From assembly GCA_035048485.1 (NCBI GenBank), contig CM068583.1:42825542-42889541 (forward strand): a stretch of DNA of 64,000 nt. Reading direction: 5' to 3'. The stretch comes from Pteria penguin (Eukaryota > Mollusca > Bivalvia > Pterioida > Pteriidae). Of the stretch, positions 34,230 to 47,000 are shown piece after piece. The position numbers were made by a program, and so were the translations under genes. Position 1 is the first letter of the stretch; each line of letters starts with the position of its first letter. The notes under the pieces were generated by a model, which saw only the letters and a list, made by a program, of their open reading frames with translations, was not told where the DNA came from and made no database searches.

Positions 34230-34409
34230 CTCACAAAACAACTTAAACTTCGCCTCGCTGATATTGTCAAAGGCGCTTTCAATCATAAGAACGGCAGTCG
34301 CCGTTATAAATAACTCGTAATCCCTCCGCTTGGTAACTGCTTTATAAGAGAACACACTGAATACACAAACAAACAACATTGAAATAATAAACTTCCTCAT
34401 AGACAACAT
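34230..34409 (-). CDS. candidate first exon with signal-anchor sequence
   Basis: An open frame of 60 codons on the minus strand begins MLSMRKFIISMLFVCVFSVF, which looks like a signal peptide or signal anchor. It is followed by a charged then mixed stretch (VTKRRDYELF, ESAFDNISEAKFKLFCE) and ends at a good donor GAG|GTATGG. The alternative is a short intronless frame ending in TAG just after the donor. No following exon was identified, so function and reality are uncertain. Confidence 0.3.
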
Positions 34410-35065
34410 ATTTGTTTTCTTCGGTGTTCACTATTTTCCAACAGACTATTGGGATTCTAATGGGCACTTACTGATCTGTTTCTTTATTCATATGAGGCAG
34501 AGTTTGTTCAAAATTTGATATCCAACAAATAGAAAAAAAGCTGGCAGCGTCTTTTAATTTCACATTCAGATATATAGATAATGTACTTTCACTAAAAACG
34601 ATGAAACTTCTACGTCTGCCTCATACCTCGACTTATTACTTGCTGTGTCTAACGGGACACTGTCAACAGGACGTTAGGACAAACGCGACGACTCTGATAG
34701 AGCAAGGGTATAAGAGTTTACGGTAGGAAGTTCTACTGTCGTTACGCTAACTTGATTCATCCCTACCATGTGCCACTCACTCAATTATAATTCACATTGA
34801 GTTATGTTGATACACTCAATTTGACTATAAGTAGTCAACATGCTAAGTGGTTGGGCCTTTAGGTTGCACGGCGTATGCGTTGGCACAGCAGGACGAGTTT
34901 AGTCTTCCCGGGTACCTATCGTCACTCTCGATTATTCGAGGGTCCGTGGTACTTTAAGACGGACATTTTCTATTGGCCTTGTTTTGTCCCTGGACTTCGA
35001 GTTTTTATTTCCAGACGGTCGTTTCCAACGTTACAAAATGCCGAAATAGAAAATATACTTGTATA
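34410..35065. other. intergenic, nothing recognised
   Basis: No supported feature. Confidence 0.4.
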
Positions 35066-38000
35066 ATGCCGACAGAGAACATATATGTGTTGTATAATAC
35101 TTATATAAAAAGTATAGAACACAGATAATAGACGTCTTGTATGGTGCAGATAGAGAACATATACGTTCTGTATGATGCAGACAAAGAACATAGACGTCTT
35201 GTATGGTGCAGATAGAGAACATGGACGTCTTGTATGGTGCAGATAGAGAACATATACGTTCTGTATGATGCAGACAGAGAACATAGACGTCTTGTATGAT
35301 GCAGACAGAGAACATGGACGTCTTGTATGGTGCAGACTGAGAACATATACGTTCTGTATGATGCAGACAGAGAACATAGACGTCTTGTATGATGCTGACA
35401 GAGAACATAGACGTCTTGTATGGTGCAGATAGAGAACATATACGTTCTGTATGATGCAGATGGAGAACATATACGTTCTGTTTGATGCAGATAGGGAACA
35501 TAGACGTCTTGTATGGTGCAGATAGAGAACAGATACGTCTTGTATGATGCAGACAGAGAACAAAGACGTCTTGTATGGTGCAGATAGAGAACATGGACGT
35601 CTTCTATGATGTCTTGTATGATGCAGACAGAGAACATAGACGTCTTGTATGGTGCAGATAGAGAACATATACGTTCTGTATGGTGCAGATAGAGAACATA
35701 TACGTTCTGTATGATGCAGAGAGAGACCATGGACGTCTTATATGGTGCAGACAGAGAACATGGACGTCTTGTATGGTGCAGACAGAGAACATGGATATCT
35801 TGTATGGTGCAGATAGAGAACATGGACGTCCTGTATGGTGCAGACAGAGAACATGGACGTCTTGTATGATGCAGATAGAGAACATGTACGTTATGTATGA
35901 TGCAGACAGAGAACATAGACGTCTTGTATGATGCAGACAGAGAACATAGACGTCTTGTATGATGCAGACAGAGAACATAGACGTCTTGTATGGTGCAGAT
36001 AGAGACCATGGACGTCTTGTATGGTGCAGATAGAGAACATGGACGTCTTGTATGATGCAGATAGAGAACATAGACGTCTTGTATGATGCAGATAGAGAAC
36101 ATGGACGTCTTGTATGGCGCAGATAGAGAACATATACGTTCTGTATGATGCAGATAGAGAACATATACGTTCTGTATGATGCAGACAGAGAACATAGACG
36201 TCTTGTATGATGCATACAGAGAACATATACGTTCTGTATGATGCAGATAGAGAACATACCCGTCTTGTATGGTGCAGTTAGAGAACATATACGTTCTGTA
36301 TGATGCAGACAGAGAACATAGACGTCTTGTATGATGCAGACAGAGAACATATACGTTCTGCATGATGCAGACAGAGAACATAGACGTCTTGTATGATGCA
36401 GACAGAGAACATAGACGTCTTGTATGGTGCAGACAGAGAACATAGACGTTCTGTATGATGCTGACAGAGAACATAGACGTCTTGTATGATGCATACAGAG
36501 AATATATACGTTCTGTATGATGCAGACAGAGAACATAGACTTCTTGTATGATGCAGACAGAGAACATAGACGTCTTGTATGATGCAGACAGAGAACATAG
36601 ACGTCTTGTATGGTGCAGATAGAGAACATGGACGTCTTGTATGGTGCAGATAGAGAACATGAACGTCTTGTATGGTGAAGAGAGAGTACATGGACGTCTT
36701 GTATGGTGTAGATAGAGAACATAGACGTCTTGTAGGGTGCAGATAGAGAACATATACGTTCTGTATGATGCAGACAGAGAACAGAAACGTCTTGTATGAT
36801 GCAGACAGAGAACATATACGTTCTCTATGATGCAGACATAGAACATAGACGTCTTGTATGATGCAGACAGAGAACATAGACGTCTTGTATGGTGCAGACA
36901 GAGAACATAGACGTTCTGTATGATGCTGACAGAGAACATAGACGTCTTGTATGATGCAGACAGAGAACATAGACGTCTTGTATGGTACAGATAGAGAACA
37001 CGGACGTCTTGTATGGTGCAGATAGAGAACATAGACGTCTTGTATGATGGAGATAGAGAATATGGACGTCTTGTATGGTGCAGATAGAGAACATATACGT
37101 TCTGTATGATGCAGATAGAGAACATGGACGTCTTGTATGGTGCAGAGAGAGGACATGGACGTCTTGTATGGTGTAGATAGAGAACATAGACGTCTGGTAT
37201 GATGCAGATAGAGAACATATACGTTCTGTATGATGCAGACAGATAACATAGACGTCCTGTATGATGCAGACAGAGAACATATACGTTCTGTATGATGCAG
37301 ACAGAGAACATAGACGTCTTGTATGATGCAGACAGAGAACATGGACGTCTTGTATGGTGCAGAGAGAGAACATGGACGTTTTGTATGGTGTAGATGGAGA
37401 ACATATACGTTCTGTATGATGCACACAGAAAACACAGACGTTCTGTATGATGGAGACAGAGAACAAAGACGTCTTGTATGGTACAGATAGAGAACACGGA
37501 CGTCTTGTATGATGCAGACAGAGAACATGGACGTCTTGTATGGTGCAGATAAAGAACATCGACGTCTTGTATGGTGCAGATAGAGAATATGGACGTCTTG
37601 TATGGTGCAGATAAAGAACATATACGTTCTGTATGATGCAGATAGAGAACATGGACGTCTTGTATGGTGCAGATAGAGAACATATACGTTCTGTATGATG
37701 CAGATAGAGAACATAGACGTCTTGTGTGGTGCAGACAGAGAACATATACGTTCTGTATGTTGCAGATAGAGAACATGGACGTCTTGTATGGTGCAGATAG
37801 AGAACATTTACGTTCTGCATGATGCAGACAGAGAACATAGACGTGTTGTATGATGCAGATAGAGAACATATACGCCTTGTATGGTGCAGATAGAGAACAT
37901 AGACGTCTTGTATGATTTCTTGTATGATGCAGACAGAGAACATAGACGTCTTGTATGATGCAGACAGATAACATAGACGTCTTGTGTGGTGCAGACAGAG

Positions 38001-41000
38001 AACATAGACGTCTTGTATGATGCTGACAGAGAACATAGATGTCTTGTATGATGCAGACAGAGAACATAGACGTCTTTTATGGTGCAGATAAAGAACGTGG
38101 AGGTCTTGTATGGTGCAGATAGAGAACATGGACGCCTTGTATGGTGCAGACAGAGAACATAGACGTCTTGTATGATGCTGACAGAGAACATAGATGTCTT
38201 GTACATGTATGATGCAGACAGAGAACATAGACGTCTTTTATGGTGCAGATAAAGAACATGGAGGTCTTGTATGGTGCAGATAGAGAACATGGACGTCTTG
38301 TATGGTGCAGATAGAGAACATAGACGTCTGGTATGGTGCAGATAGAGAACATAGACGTCTTGTATGGTGCAGATAGTGAACATGGATGTCTTGTATGGTG
38401 CAGATAGAGAACATGGACGTCTTGTATGGTGCAGATAGAGAACAAGGACGTCTTGTATGGTGCAGATAGAGAACAAAGACGTCTTGTATGATGTCTTGTA
38501 TGATGCAGACAGAGAACATAGACGTCTTGTATGATGCAGACAGAGAACATAGACGTCTTGTGTGGTGCAGACGGAGAACATAGACGTCTTGTATGATGCT
38601 GACAGAGAACATGGACGTCTTGTATGATGCAGACAGAGAACATAGACGTCTTTTATGGTGCAGATAAAGAACATGGACGTCTTGTATGGTGCAGATAGAG
38701 AACATGGACGTCTTGTATGGTGCAGATAGAGAACATGGACGTCTTGTATGGTGCAGATAGAGAACATAGACGTCTTGTATGGTGCAGATAGAGAACATAT
38801 ATAGACGTCTTGTATGGTGCAGATAGAGAAAATGGACGTCTTGTATGGTGCAGATAGAGAACATGGACGTCTTGTATGGTGCAGATAGAGAACATTGACG
38901 TCTTGTATGATGTAGACAGAGAACATAGACGTCTTGTATGATGCAGACAGAGAACATAGACGTCTTGTATGATGCAGATAGAGAACATGGACGTCTTGTA
39001 TGATGCAGACAGAGAACATGGACGTCCTGTATGATGCTGACAGAGAACATGGACGTCTTGTATGGTGCAGATAGAGAACATGGACGTCTTCTGTGGTGCA
39101 GACAGAGAACATATACGTTCTGTATGATGCAGACAGAGAACATGGACGTCTTGTATGGTGCAGATAAAGAACATCGACGTCTTGTATGGTGCAGATAGAG
39201 AACATGGACGTCTTGTGTGGTGCAGACAGAGAACATATACGTTCTGTATGATGCAGACAGAGAACATATACGTTCTGTATGATGCAGATAGAGAACATGG
39301 ACGTCTTGTATGGTGCAGATAGAGAACATGGACGTCTTGTATGATGCAGACAGAGAACATATACGTTCTGTATGATGCAAACAGAGAACATATACGTTCT
39401 GTATGGTGCAGATAGAGAACATGGACGTCTTGTATGGTGCAGATAGAGGACATGGACGTATTGTGTGATGCAGACAGAGAACTTATACGTTCTGTATGAT
39501 GCAGATAGAGAACATGGACGTCTTGTATGGTGCAGATAGAGAACATGGACGTCTTGTGTGGTGCAGACAGAGAACATATACGTTCTGTATGATGCAGACA
39601 GAGAACATGGACGTCTTGTATGGTGCAGATAAAGAACATCGACGTCTTGTATGGTGCAGATAGAGAACATGGACGTCTTGTGTGGTGCAGACAGAGAACA
39701 TATACGTTCTGTATGATGCAGACAGAGAACATATACGTTCTGTATGATGCAGATAGAGAACATGGACGTCTTGTATGGAGCAGATAGAGAACATGGACGT
39801 CTTGTATGATGCAGACAGAGAACATATACGTTCTGTATGATGCAAACAGAGAACATATACGTTCTGTATGATGCAGATAGAGAACATGGACGTCTTGTAT
39901 GGTGCAGATAGAGAACATATACGTTCTGTATGATGCAGACAAAGAACATTGACATCTTGTATGGTGCAGATAGAGAACATGGACGTCTTGTATGGTGCAG
40001 ATAGAGGACATGGACGTCTTGTGTGGTGCAGACAGAGAATTTATACGTTCTGTATGATGCAGATAGAAAACATGGACGTCTTGTATGGTGCAGATAGAGA
40101 ACATGGACGTCTTGCATGATGTCTTGTATGATGCAGACAGAGAACATAGACGTTCTGTATGATGCAGACAGAGAACATGGACGTCTTGTATGGTGCAGAT
40201 AGAGAACATGGACGTCTTGTATGGTGCAGATAGAGAACATATACGTTCTGTATGATGCAGACAGAGAATATAGACGTCTTGTATGGTGAAGACAGAGAAC
40301 ATAGACGTTCTGTATCATGCAGACAGAGAACATAGACGTCTTGTATGGTGCAGACAGAGAACATAGAGGTTCTGTATGATGCAGACAGAGAACATAGACG
40401 TCTTGTATGATGCAGACAGAGAACATGGACGTCTTGTATGATGCTGACAGAGAACATAGACGTCTTGTATGGTGTAGACAGAGAATATATACGTTCTGTA
40501 TGATGCACACAGAAAACATAGACGTCTTGTATGATGCAGATAGAGAACATGGACGTCTCGTATGGTGCAGATAGAGAACATGGACGTCTTGTATGGTGCA
40601 GATAGAGAACATGGACGTCTTGTATGGTGCAGATAGAGAACATAGACGTCTTGTATGATGCAGACAGAGAACATAAACGTCTTGTATGGTGCAGATAGAG
40701 AACATGGACGTCTTGTATGGTGCAGATAGAGAACATGGACGTCTTGTATGGTGCAGACAAAGAACATAGACGTCTTGTATGATGCTGACAGAGAACATAC
40801 ACGTCTTGTATGGTGTAGACAGAGAACATATACGTTCTGTATCATGCAGACAGAGAACATAGACGTCTTGTATGGTGCAGACAGAGAACATAGACGTTCT
40901 GTATGATGCAGACAGAGAACATAGACGTCTTGTATGATGCAGACAGAGAACATAGACGTCTTGTATGATGCTGACAGAGAACATAGACGTCTTGTATGGT

Positions 41001-41462
41001 GTAGACAGAGAATATATACGTTCTGTATGATGCACACAGAAAACATAGACGTCTTGTATGATGCAGATAGAGAACATGGACGTCTCGTATGGTGCAGATA
41101 GAGAACATGGACGTCTTGTATGGTGCAAATAGAGAACATGGACGTCTTGTATGGTGCAGATAGAGAACATAGACGTCTTGTATGATGCAGACAGAGAACA
41201 TAAACGTCTTGTATGGTGCAGATAGAGAACATGGACGTCTTGTATGGTGCAGATAGAGAACATGGACGTCTTGTATGGTGCAGACAAAGAACATAGACGT
41301 CTTGTATGATGCTGACAGAGAACATACACGTCTTGTATGGTGTAGACAGAGAACATATACGTTCTGTATCATGCAGACAGAGAACATAAACGTCTTGTAT
41401 GATGCTGACAGAGAACATAGACGTCTTGTATGGTGTAGACAGAGAACATATACGTTCTGTAC
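35066..41462. repeat. 31-bp satellite, about 206 units, 6.4 kb
   Basis: Unit: 'gatgcagacagagaacatag' plus 'acgtcttgtat', with common variants (gtgcagat; atatacgttctgt; atggacgtc). There are two higher-order repeats: blocks offset by 527 bp (17 units; compare 40471 and 40998) and by 558 bp (18 units; near 39422 and 39980). The minus-strand unit has no stop in any frame, so very long frames (up to 1,182 codons) run across it in all three frames. They are artefacts. Confidence 0.97.
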
Positions 41463-41535
41463 TTCAAAACTTATGCTGAGTGGTATCTTATGTAGTGAAA
41501 CTCCTGTCATTCATATTTTGTGGGAAATATGTAGT

Positions 41536-41845
41536 TAGATTCCTGTCACACACATACAGTGGTATATGTGTAGCGAGATTCCTGTCACACACATACAGTG
41601 GTATATGTGTAGTGAGATTCCTGTCACACACATACAGTGGTATATATGTAGTGAGATTCCTGTCACACACATACAGTGGTATATATGTAGTGAGATTCCT
41701 GTCACACACATACAGTGGTATATATGTAGTGAGATTCCTGTCACACACATACAGTGGTATATGTGTAGTGAGATTCCTGTCACACACAGTGGTATATGTG
41801 TAGTGAGATTCCTGTCACACACATAGAGGTATTTATGTAGCGAGA
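41536..41845. repeat. 39-bp minisatellite, array 1
   Basis: Units 'attcctgtcacacacataca' plus 'gtggtatatgtgtagtgag', about 8 copies, one of them 31 bp long. The same unit forms the array at 48096-49145. Confidence 0.95.
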
Positions 41846-41859
41846 TTTCTGTCAGTATA

Positions 41860-43783
41860 TATGCAAATTTGACCTAAGGAGAAATCCGCAATTTGAATTT
41901 CAAAATATTTCTTTAGCGTTTAAGTGATTAAGAAACAGTGACAAGGGCATTATTATAATCTAAAATATGTTTACCTAGAAAAATGTCATTTCCTTAATTT
42001 TAACACCTCAAATCTGCAATATCTGTAGTGGCTGGTATTTCTGTTTAAGCCCATCATAATGATGGATAAAGTAATTTTAGCGATGTACTTAAATAGTGAA
42101 CATACTTGAGCCAGAAAAGCTCTACAATTAGATTACCACTACAATAAGTACATAATTATGCAATATCAGGACTGACTGTAGACCAATGTGATTTCATAGA
42201 GGTCTGGAAAAAAACAACCACAAAACAAGTGAAATGATGATGTTTTATTTTTCTAAAGATAAATACATTTGGTTAATATATCTAAGATAGTAAGGGAGAA
42301 AGACCCATCATACCGCTTACCTGCTCCAAAATTCTTTTTATTGAGGGTTTTTTTCTGAGAAAATTATAGTCATATACATACATATGCTTTTGCTTAAAAT
42401 GTATTACTGCAGTGACCACAGATAACATTTAAAGCTAGAAAATGACAAAGTACATTTGTGTACAACTATCAAGATTCCTCATATTGTCACAAAATGAAAG
42501 TTTAATCATGGACTGAACCATGTAATAATGTAACCTTGAAGTGGACAAAACTATAGCATAGATCAAATTTCTATGATTGTTGTATTGTCTTACACTTTAC
42601 AGACATAAATATCATTCTCTTCTGTTTGACTACCCTGGTTTTTTTCAACCAAGCTGTTTGTTGTTTCATCATAACATTTATATAAATGATTGAATTCATG
42701 AAAAATCAGATGAACCTACATTAAATTAAGTAGACCATAGTTCAGGTGAACTTATTATTAGTTTTTGAGAATATTGGCAATTCAGTATCAATAACTTTTG
42801 ACTCTGTGACCTTGAAATATTTATCTTATACAATCATTGCATAACGCATCAGGAACAGTAATTTGTAGCAATTTTTTAAAGAAAAATACTGTATACCAGG
42901 AAATTTTCGCCATTTTTGACCTTTGAAGATAGGGCAAATTTAAGTTGAAAGTGAAAATTTCATTCTCTTATACAGCTATAGGTAGAGTGTCGATAAGGGC
43001 GAATATAAAATTGGGCAAATGTATTTGGTGTTGACAAAGGGTGAAAACTTACAGTAGTAATGGAAATAAGCTTTTACTACCTATGTTCACATGAAAAAAG
43101 TATTTAGCCATATAATTTCAGAAAAAATAGTAATAACCACCAAGAGCAAGTAGTAACTACTGTAAAAATATAGTTGTTGGCAGGTGCCTTTCTGTATGTT
43201 TCCCTACAAACAGATTTTTATCTGTACCTTTATACTTCACAGAACAACATACTTTTATTCGTGGACACTTTTTTTTTTGCAATTTTACCTTGAGAACGAG
43301 TTAGTGGTAATAAACTTCTGCCGAAAGGTTAATAATTACATTGAAAATCATGTAAAAATCACTCTAAATTAATAATTTATGGCAATGGAGATTTGCGATT
43401 TCGTCTCAGTCATGAAATGCACAAAAGTAAATAGCACAGGAATAAAAGTTGGTTTACAGTAGATAAACTATTACAAAGCAGTATTTATGGGTGCAAAATA
43501 TTATCCTACTTAACATGAGACAGTTTTTATAACTATATAGTATACTGACCACTTTCAACTCATTATTATTTCCACCTTCGGTTCTTGTATGGCATCACAA
43601 AGAAATACATGGTCAAAATAGGAAATCAAAATACATATACAGCTACTGCTATTTTATAACTTATGCTATTATAATTAAATGAGTGAAATAACATGAGCAT
43701 TAATCTATAACACATAAAATGGTGTCAAGGCACCAGAGCGCTAAATATTTGCTGCACTTAATTAAATCGTTTTACAGTATGTC
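41860..43783. other. 3' flank of the minus-strand gene
   Basis: AT-rich sequence downstream of the stop at 43784. Nothing else supported. Confidence 0.4.
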
Positions 43784-44007
43784 TCATATTTTTTGCTGTC
43801 TTTTGGCACGATTTACATGTGTTGTGATCAAATTTTTAACGGCAAATTTAATCTGTTTCCAGTTGAACTTTGACAGACATGGCTCGTTCTTTATGGCATT
43901 CAGGCATTGCAACTGTCCAGGAGTTTTCTCAGTAGCTATGGATTGTCTGAACTGCCTTGTTAAGGCACTTTTCTCATCAACTGTCCATTGATGCCTGGAC
44001 TTTGGTC
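43784..44007 (-). CDS. exon 6, last exon with stop
   Basis: Acceptor tgtattcacag, phase 1, 74 codons including stop TGA (43786-43784). A helical basic module with conserved-looking Trp (HQWT, FNWKQIK), Cys and PG residues, ending NRAKRQQKI. Confidence 0.78.
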
Positions 44008-47000
44008 CTGTGAATACAACACTGAGAATTAATCAGTATCAACTGTAATAACAAATCCAATACAATGTAGAACACCTCCTTTGTGTAGGATCTACATACA
44101 TGTACAATTGCTTTGAGAACAATAAGATACATAATCTCAAAGAGCATCAATTGACAGTTCTCATTTTCTCATTCCATTGGGTGTCAGAACCTTTTTTGAA
44201 TTTTCATTGTGCATGTATTCTATAAAACGTTTGTTAAAATATTATCTACAAGTTTTAAAGGAAACTTTAAAGTACCCCACACAGTGTGACTGACCAGTTT
44301 AACCACATCTTTACTAGTGTGAGATTCTTCTGTCTCATCTGTGAGCTAGTGAAATGAGCGTGACATCACAATAAAAAGTGACTAATTTCTTTGCAGTTAT
44401 CAAGATATCCAATCACTAGTAATGATATGGGCTTAGGGAAAGAGAAATCTCACACCCGCAGGCACAAGATTTGATACCTGAAGCCTTTGCTAAATGTTAA
44501 CTCTGATAGCAACCTATGCCCTTGAGTGTGAAAATATCTCTATTCCATATCATTACTAGCAATCAATTACATACATGTAAATCATATGCATCTTGGAAGC
44601 CAAATGGATCTTGAGTGATAATTATGATTCTTATCATATAAGAACAGACACCCAGATAAGCTGCGTATTTGTGTATTTACGCAAATAAAAACAATGAAAA
44701 ACGAAATCATTTATAGTATGGAGCGTACAACTTGCACATTTGATTCAACTTGTTTGGAACAACATCTAAAGGAGACTTTTGAACTTCATTACGTTAATCT
44801 TGGCCATTCTTATTAGACATGGGTCAGTTTTTGTAACGATACTGTACCCAAGAGAAGATCTTGCATACATATTAAAGCGGAATCGCTTCACGAAGCAGTA
44901 AAGCACAGAATGTGAATACTGGGTGAGAATACTCCATTGAAAAATCAAAATATCCACCCTGTTAAAAAAAAAGTGCATATTTACCCTATGCATTTCGCTG
45001 CTTATCTGGGGCACTGTAAGAAGCATTTTACTTATACTATGGAAAATTATAATATAAAACTTCACATGACTGCATGGCCAAAGCAAAACCAACAAGGTAT
45101 GTTTGAGAAACATTATGCCACAGAAGGTAGCCATTTAGGAAGGCACAGCAATTTGAGAGATGGAGCATGAGGCAGTATTTAAGTGTTTTGAGGAATTGAT
45201 ATGAATACTTAATGGTAATTTATCAAATGACTGACCTGTTATGACAATGACCGAGGGAGATAATTCCCACCAAAAAACTACCAAGCCAGGCATGCACCAT
45301 TAAATACTATGTAACAACTGACCAGTATATTTCAAAAGTCAAAGTTTCATAACTCAGTCAAACAATATTGACCAATTTTATCCGAATTAGAACTCATCCT
45401 TGTAAATTTGGTAGCTGTTTGATAATGAATATTGAAGTTATCTGACAGAAATGTTGAAATTATGCATTTTCTCACAAAGTCCCATTATATGATAACTCGA
45501 TGAAATATCGACCGATATCCTCAAAATTCAAACTTATCCTTTATCGTCTTATTTCTAAGCTATATTAAAAAAAATGTGGTTGCTATACAGTAACAAGAAA
45601 TACTCTTAATTATATGCATCGCCTAATGCCCTCTTCGTCAAAAATGCATGCACTAGTACTGAGTTGATCAGCTTTCCATACAGAAGACAATCTATGAAAT
45701 TGTAGGAAAAATGAAATTCATGAGTGAAGCTGCAAAATGTGAAAATTCACATGTACAAAGGGCCTTAACTCTGCCAAAATTGAAAATTCTGGTCCGGAAT
45801 TCCAACTCGATCTGTAAACCATCAGGCTCAGGCTGAAGCCATATACCAAGCTATAAATACGTAGTTCAAAGCGTAGCGAAAATCAGTGCATAAAACTGCA
45901 TAATATGAAAATTCACATGTGCAAAGGGTCATAACTCCACCAAAAAATGAAATTCTCGTTCAGGATTCAAACCCAATCTCTAAACCGTCAGACTAAAACC
46001 ATGTACCAAGCTATGAATACCTAAGCTAGCTCAAAGCATACCAAACACAAGAGGCCCAAGTGGCCTATGCCTATATTGCTCACCTGAGCAATATCTGCAT
46101 ATTTACAAGCAAGCAAGAAATTCTGTGCAGCGGTTCTGGAGAAGAAGTTGAAAATGTTTCAACCAAACAGAGTCAATGGAGGCCATCTTGGATCACGGAT
46201 CGGCATAAAAAACACAAACTTGGTAGAGGACCTTGAGTACTTACTTTCTTGTTACACAAATACAACATGTACTCACGTTTACATTCCTGTCACACACATA
46301 CAGAGGTTTATCATGTCTATGGGAAATTTCAAGCCAGTGTGGCGCAGTGGCTAGCGTGTTCGGCTTGTGATCAAGAGGTCAACGGTTTGAGCACCGTCCC
46401 GGCCACACTGGTGTTCTGTCTTTCGGATGAGACAGTAAAAACCGAGGTCCCATGTTTTGGTAGGCGTGGCACGTAAAAGATCCCTCACTGCTTTGGGTGG
46501 GTCCGTTGCACAGGTCTAAATTTGTATGCCCCACATCAGGCAGATGCCGTCACCATATACGTGAAATATTCCTGGTGTGATGTTAAACAAAATCAAACAA
46601 ACAAACTATGGGAAATTTCTAGGATTTTTATTGGTCCAGGCAATTCCTACACCATTCGTCAGCTACTCTCATGGTAAATGGGGAAAAAAACAGGCATAAG
46701 CAACAGGATTATCAATTTTTAGGGACAGGTATATTTCTAGGGCACTTAGCACCTAGCTTTAATATCCCAATGAGCAAGTTCCTAACAACAATTTTTGTAC
46801 ATATAGAAATTGAGTTTGGAATTTGTTAAATTCAGACTAAAGGTTGTGTTCAAATGAATCTAAATGGCTAGATGCTGTCTAATGACAGATTCAAATAGGT
46901 CCAAAATGTCTTTATTTCTATATCATGAAAATATTTATTGATACTAATTCTAAATAATAAATTTCTATCCCCTTCAAAAGGTTTTCTTAATCAATTTTTT

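Noticed and set aside
35101..41510. Several minus-strand open frames of 190-1,182 codons
   Set aside because: The 31-bp unit has no stop on that strand in any frame, so long frames are forced. All three frames are open with the same 31-residue period.
41480..41826. Frames with 13-residue repeats (RFLSHTYSGICVV) in the 39-bp arrays
   Set aside because: The unit length is a multiple of 3, so frames stay open on both strands. The unit is found in introns and as solo copies, so it is treated as non-coding.
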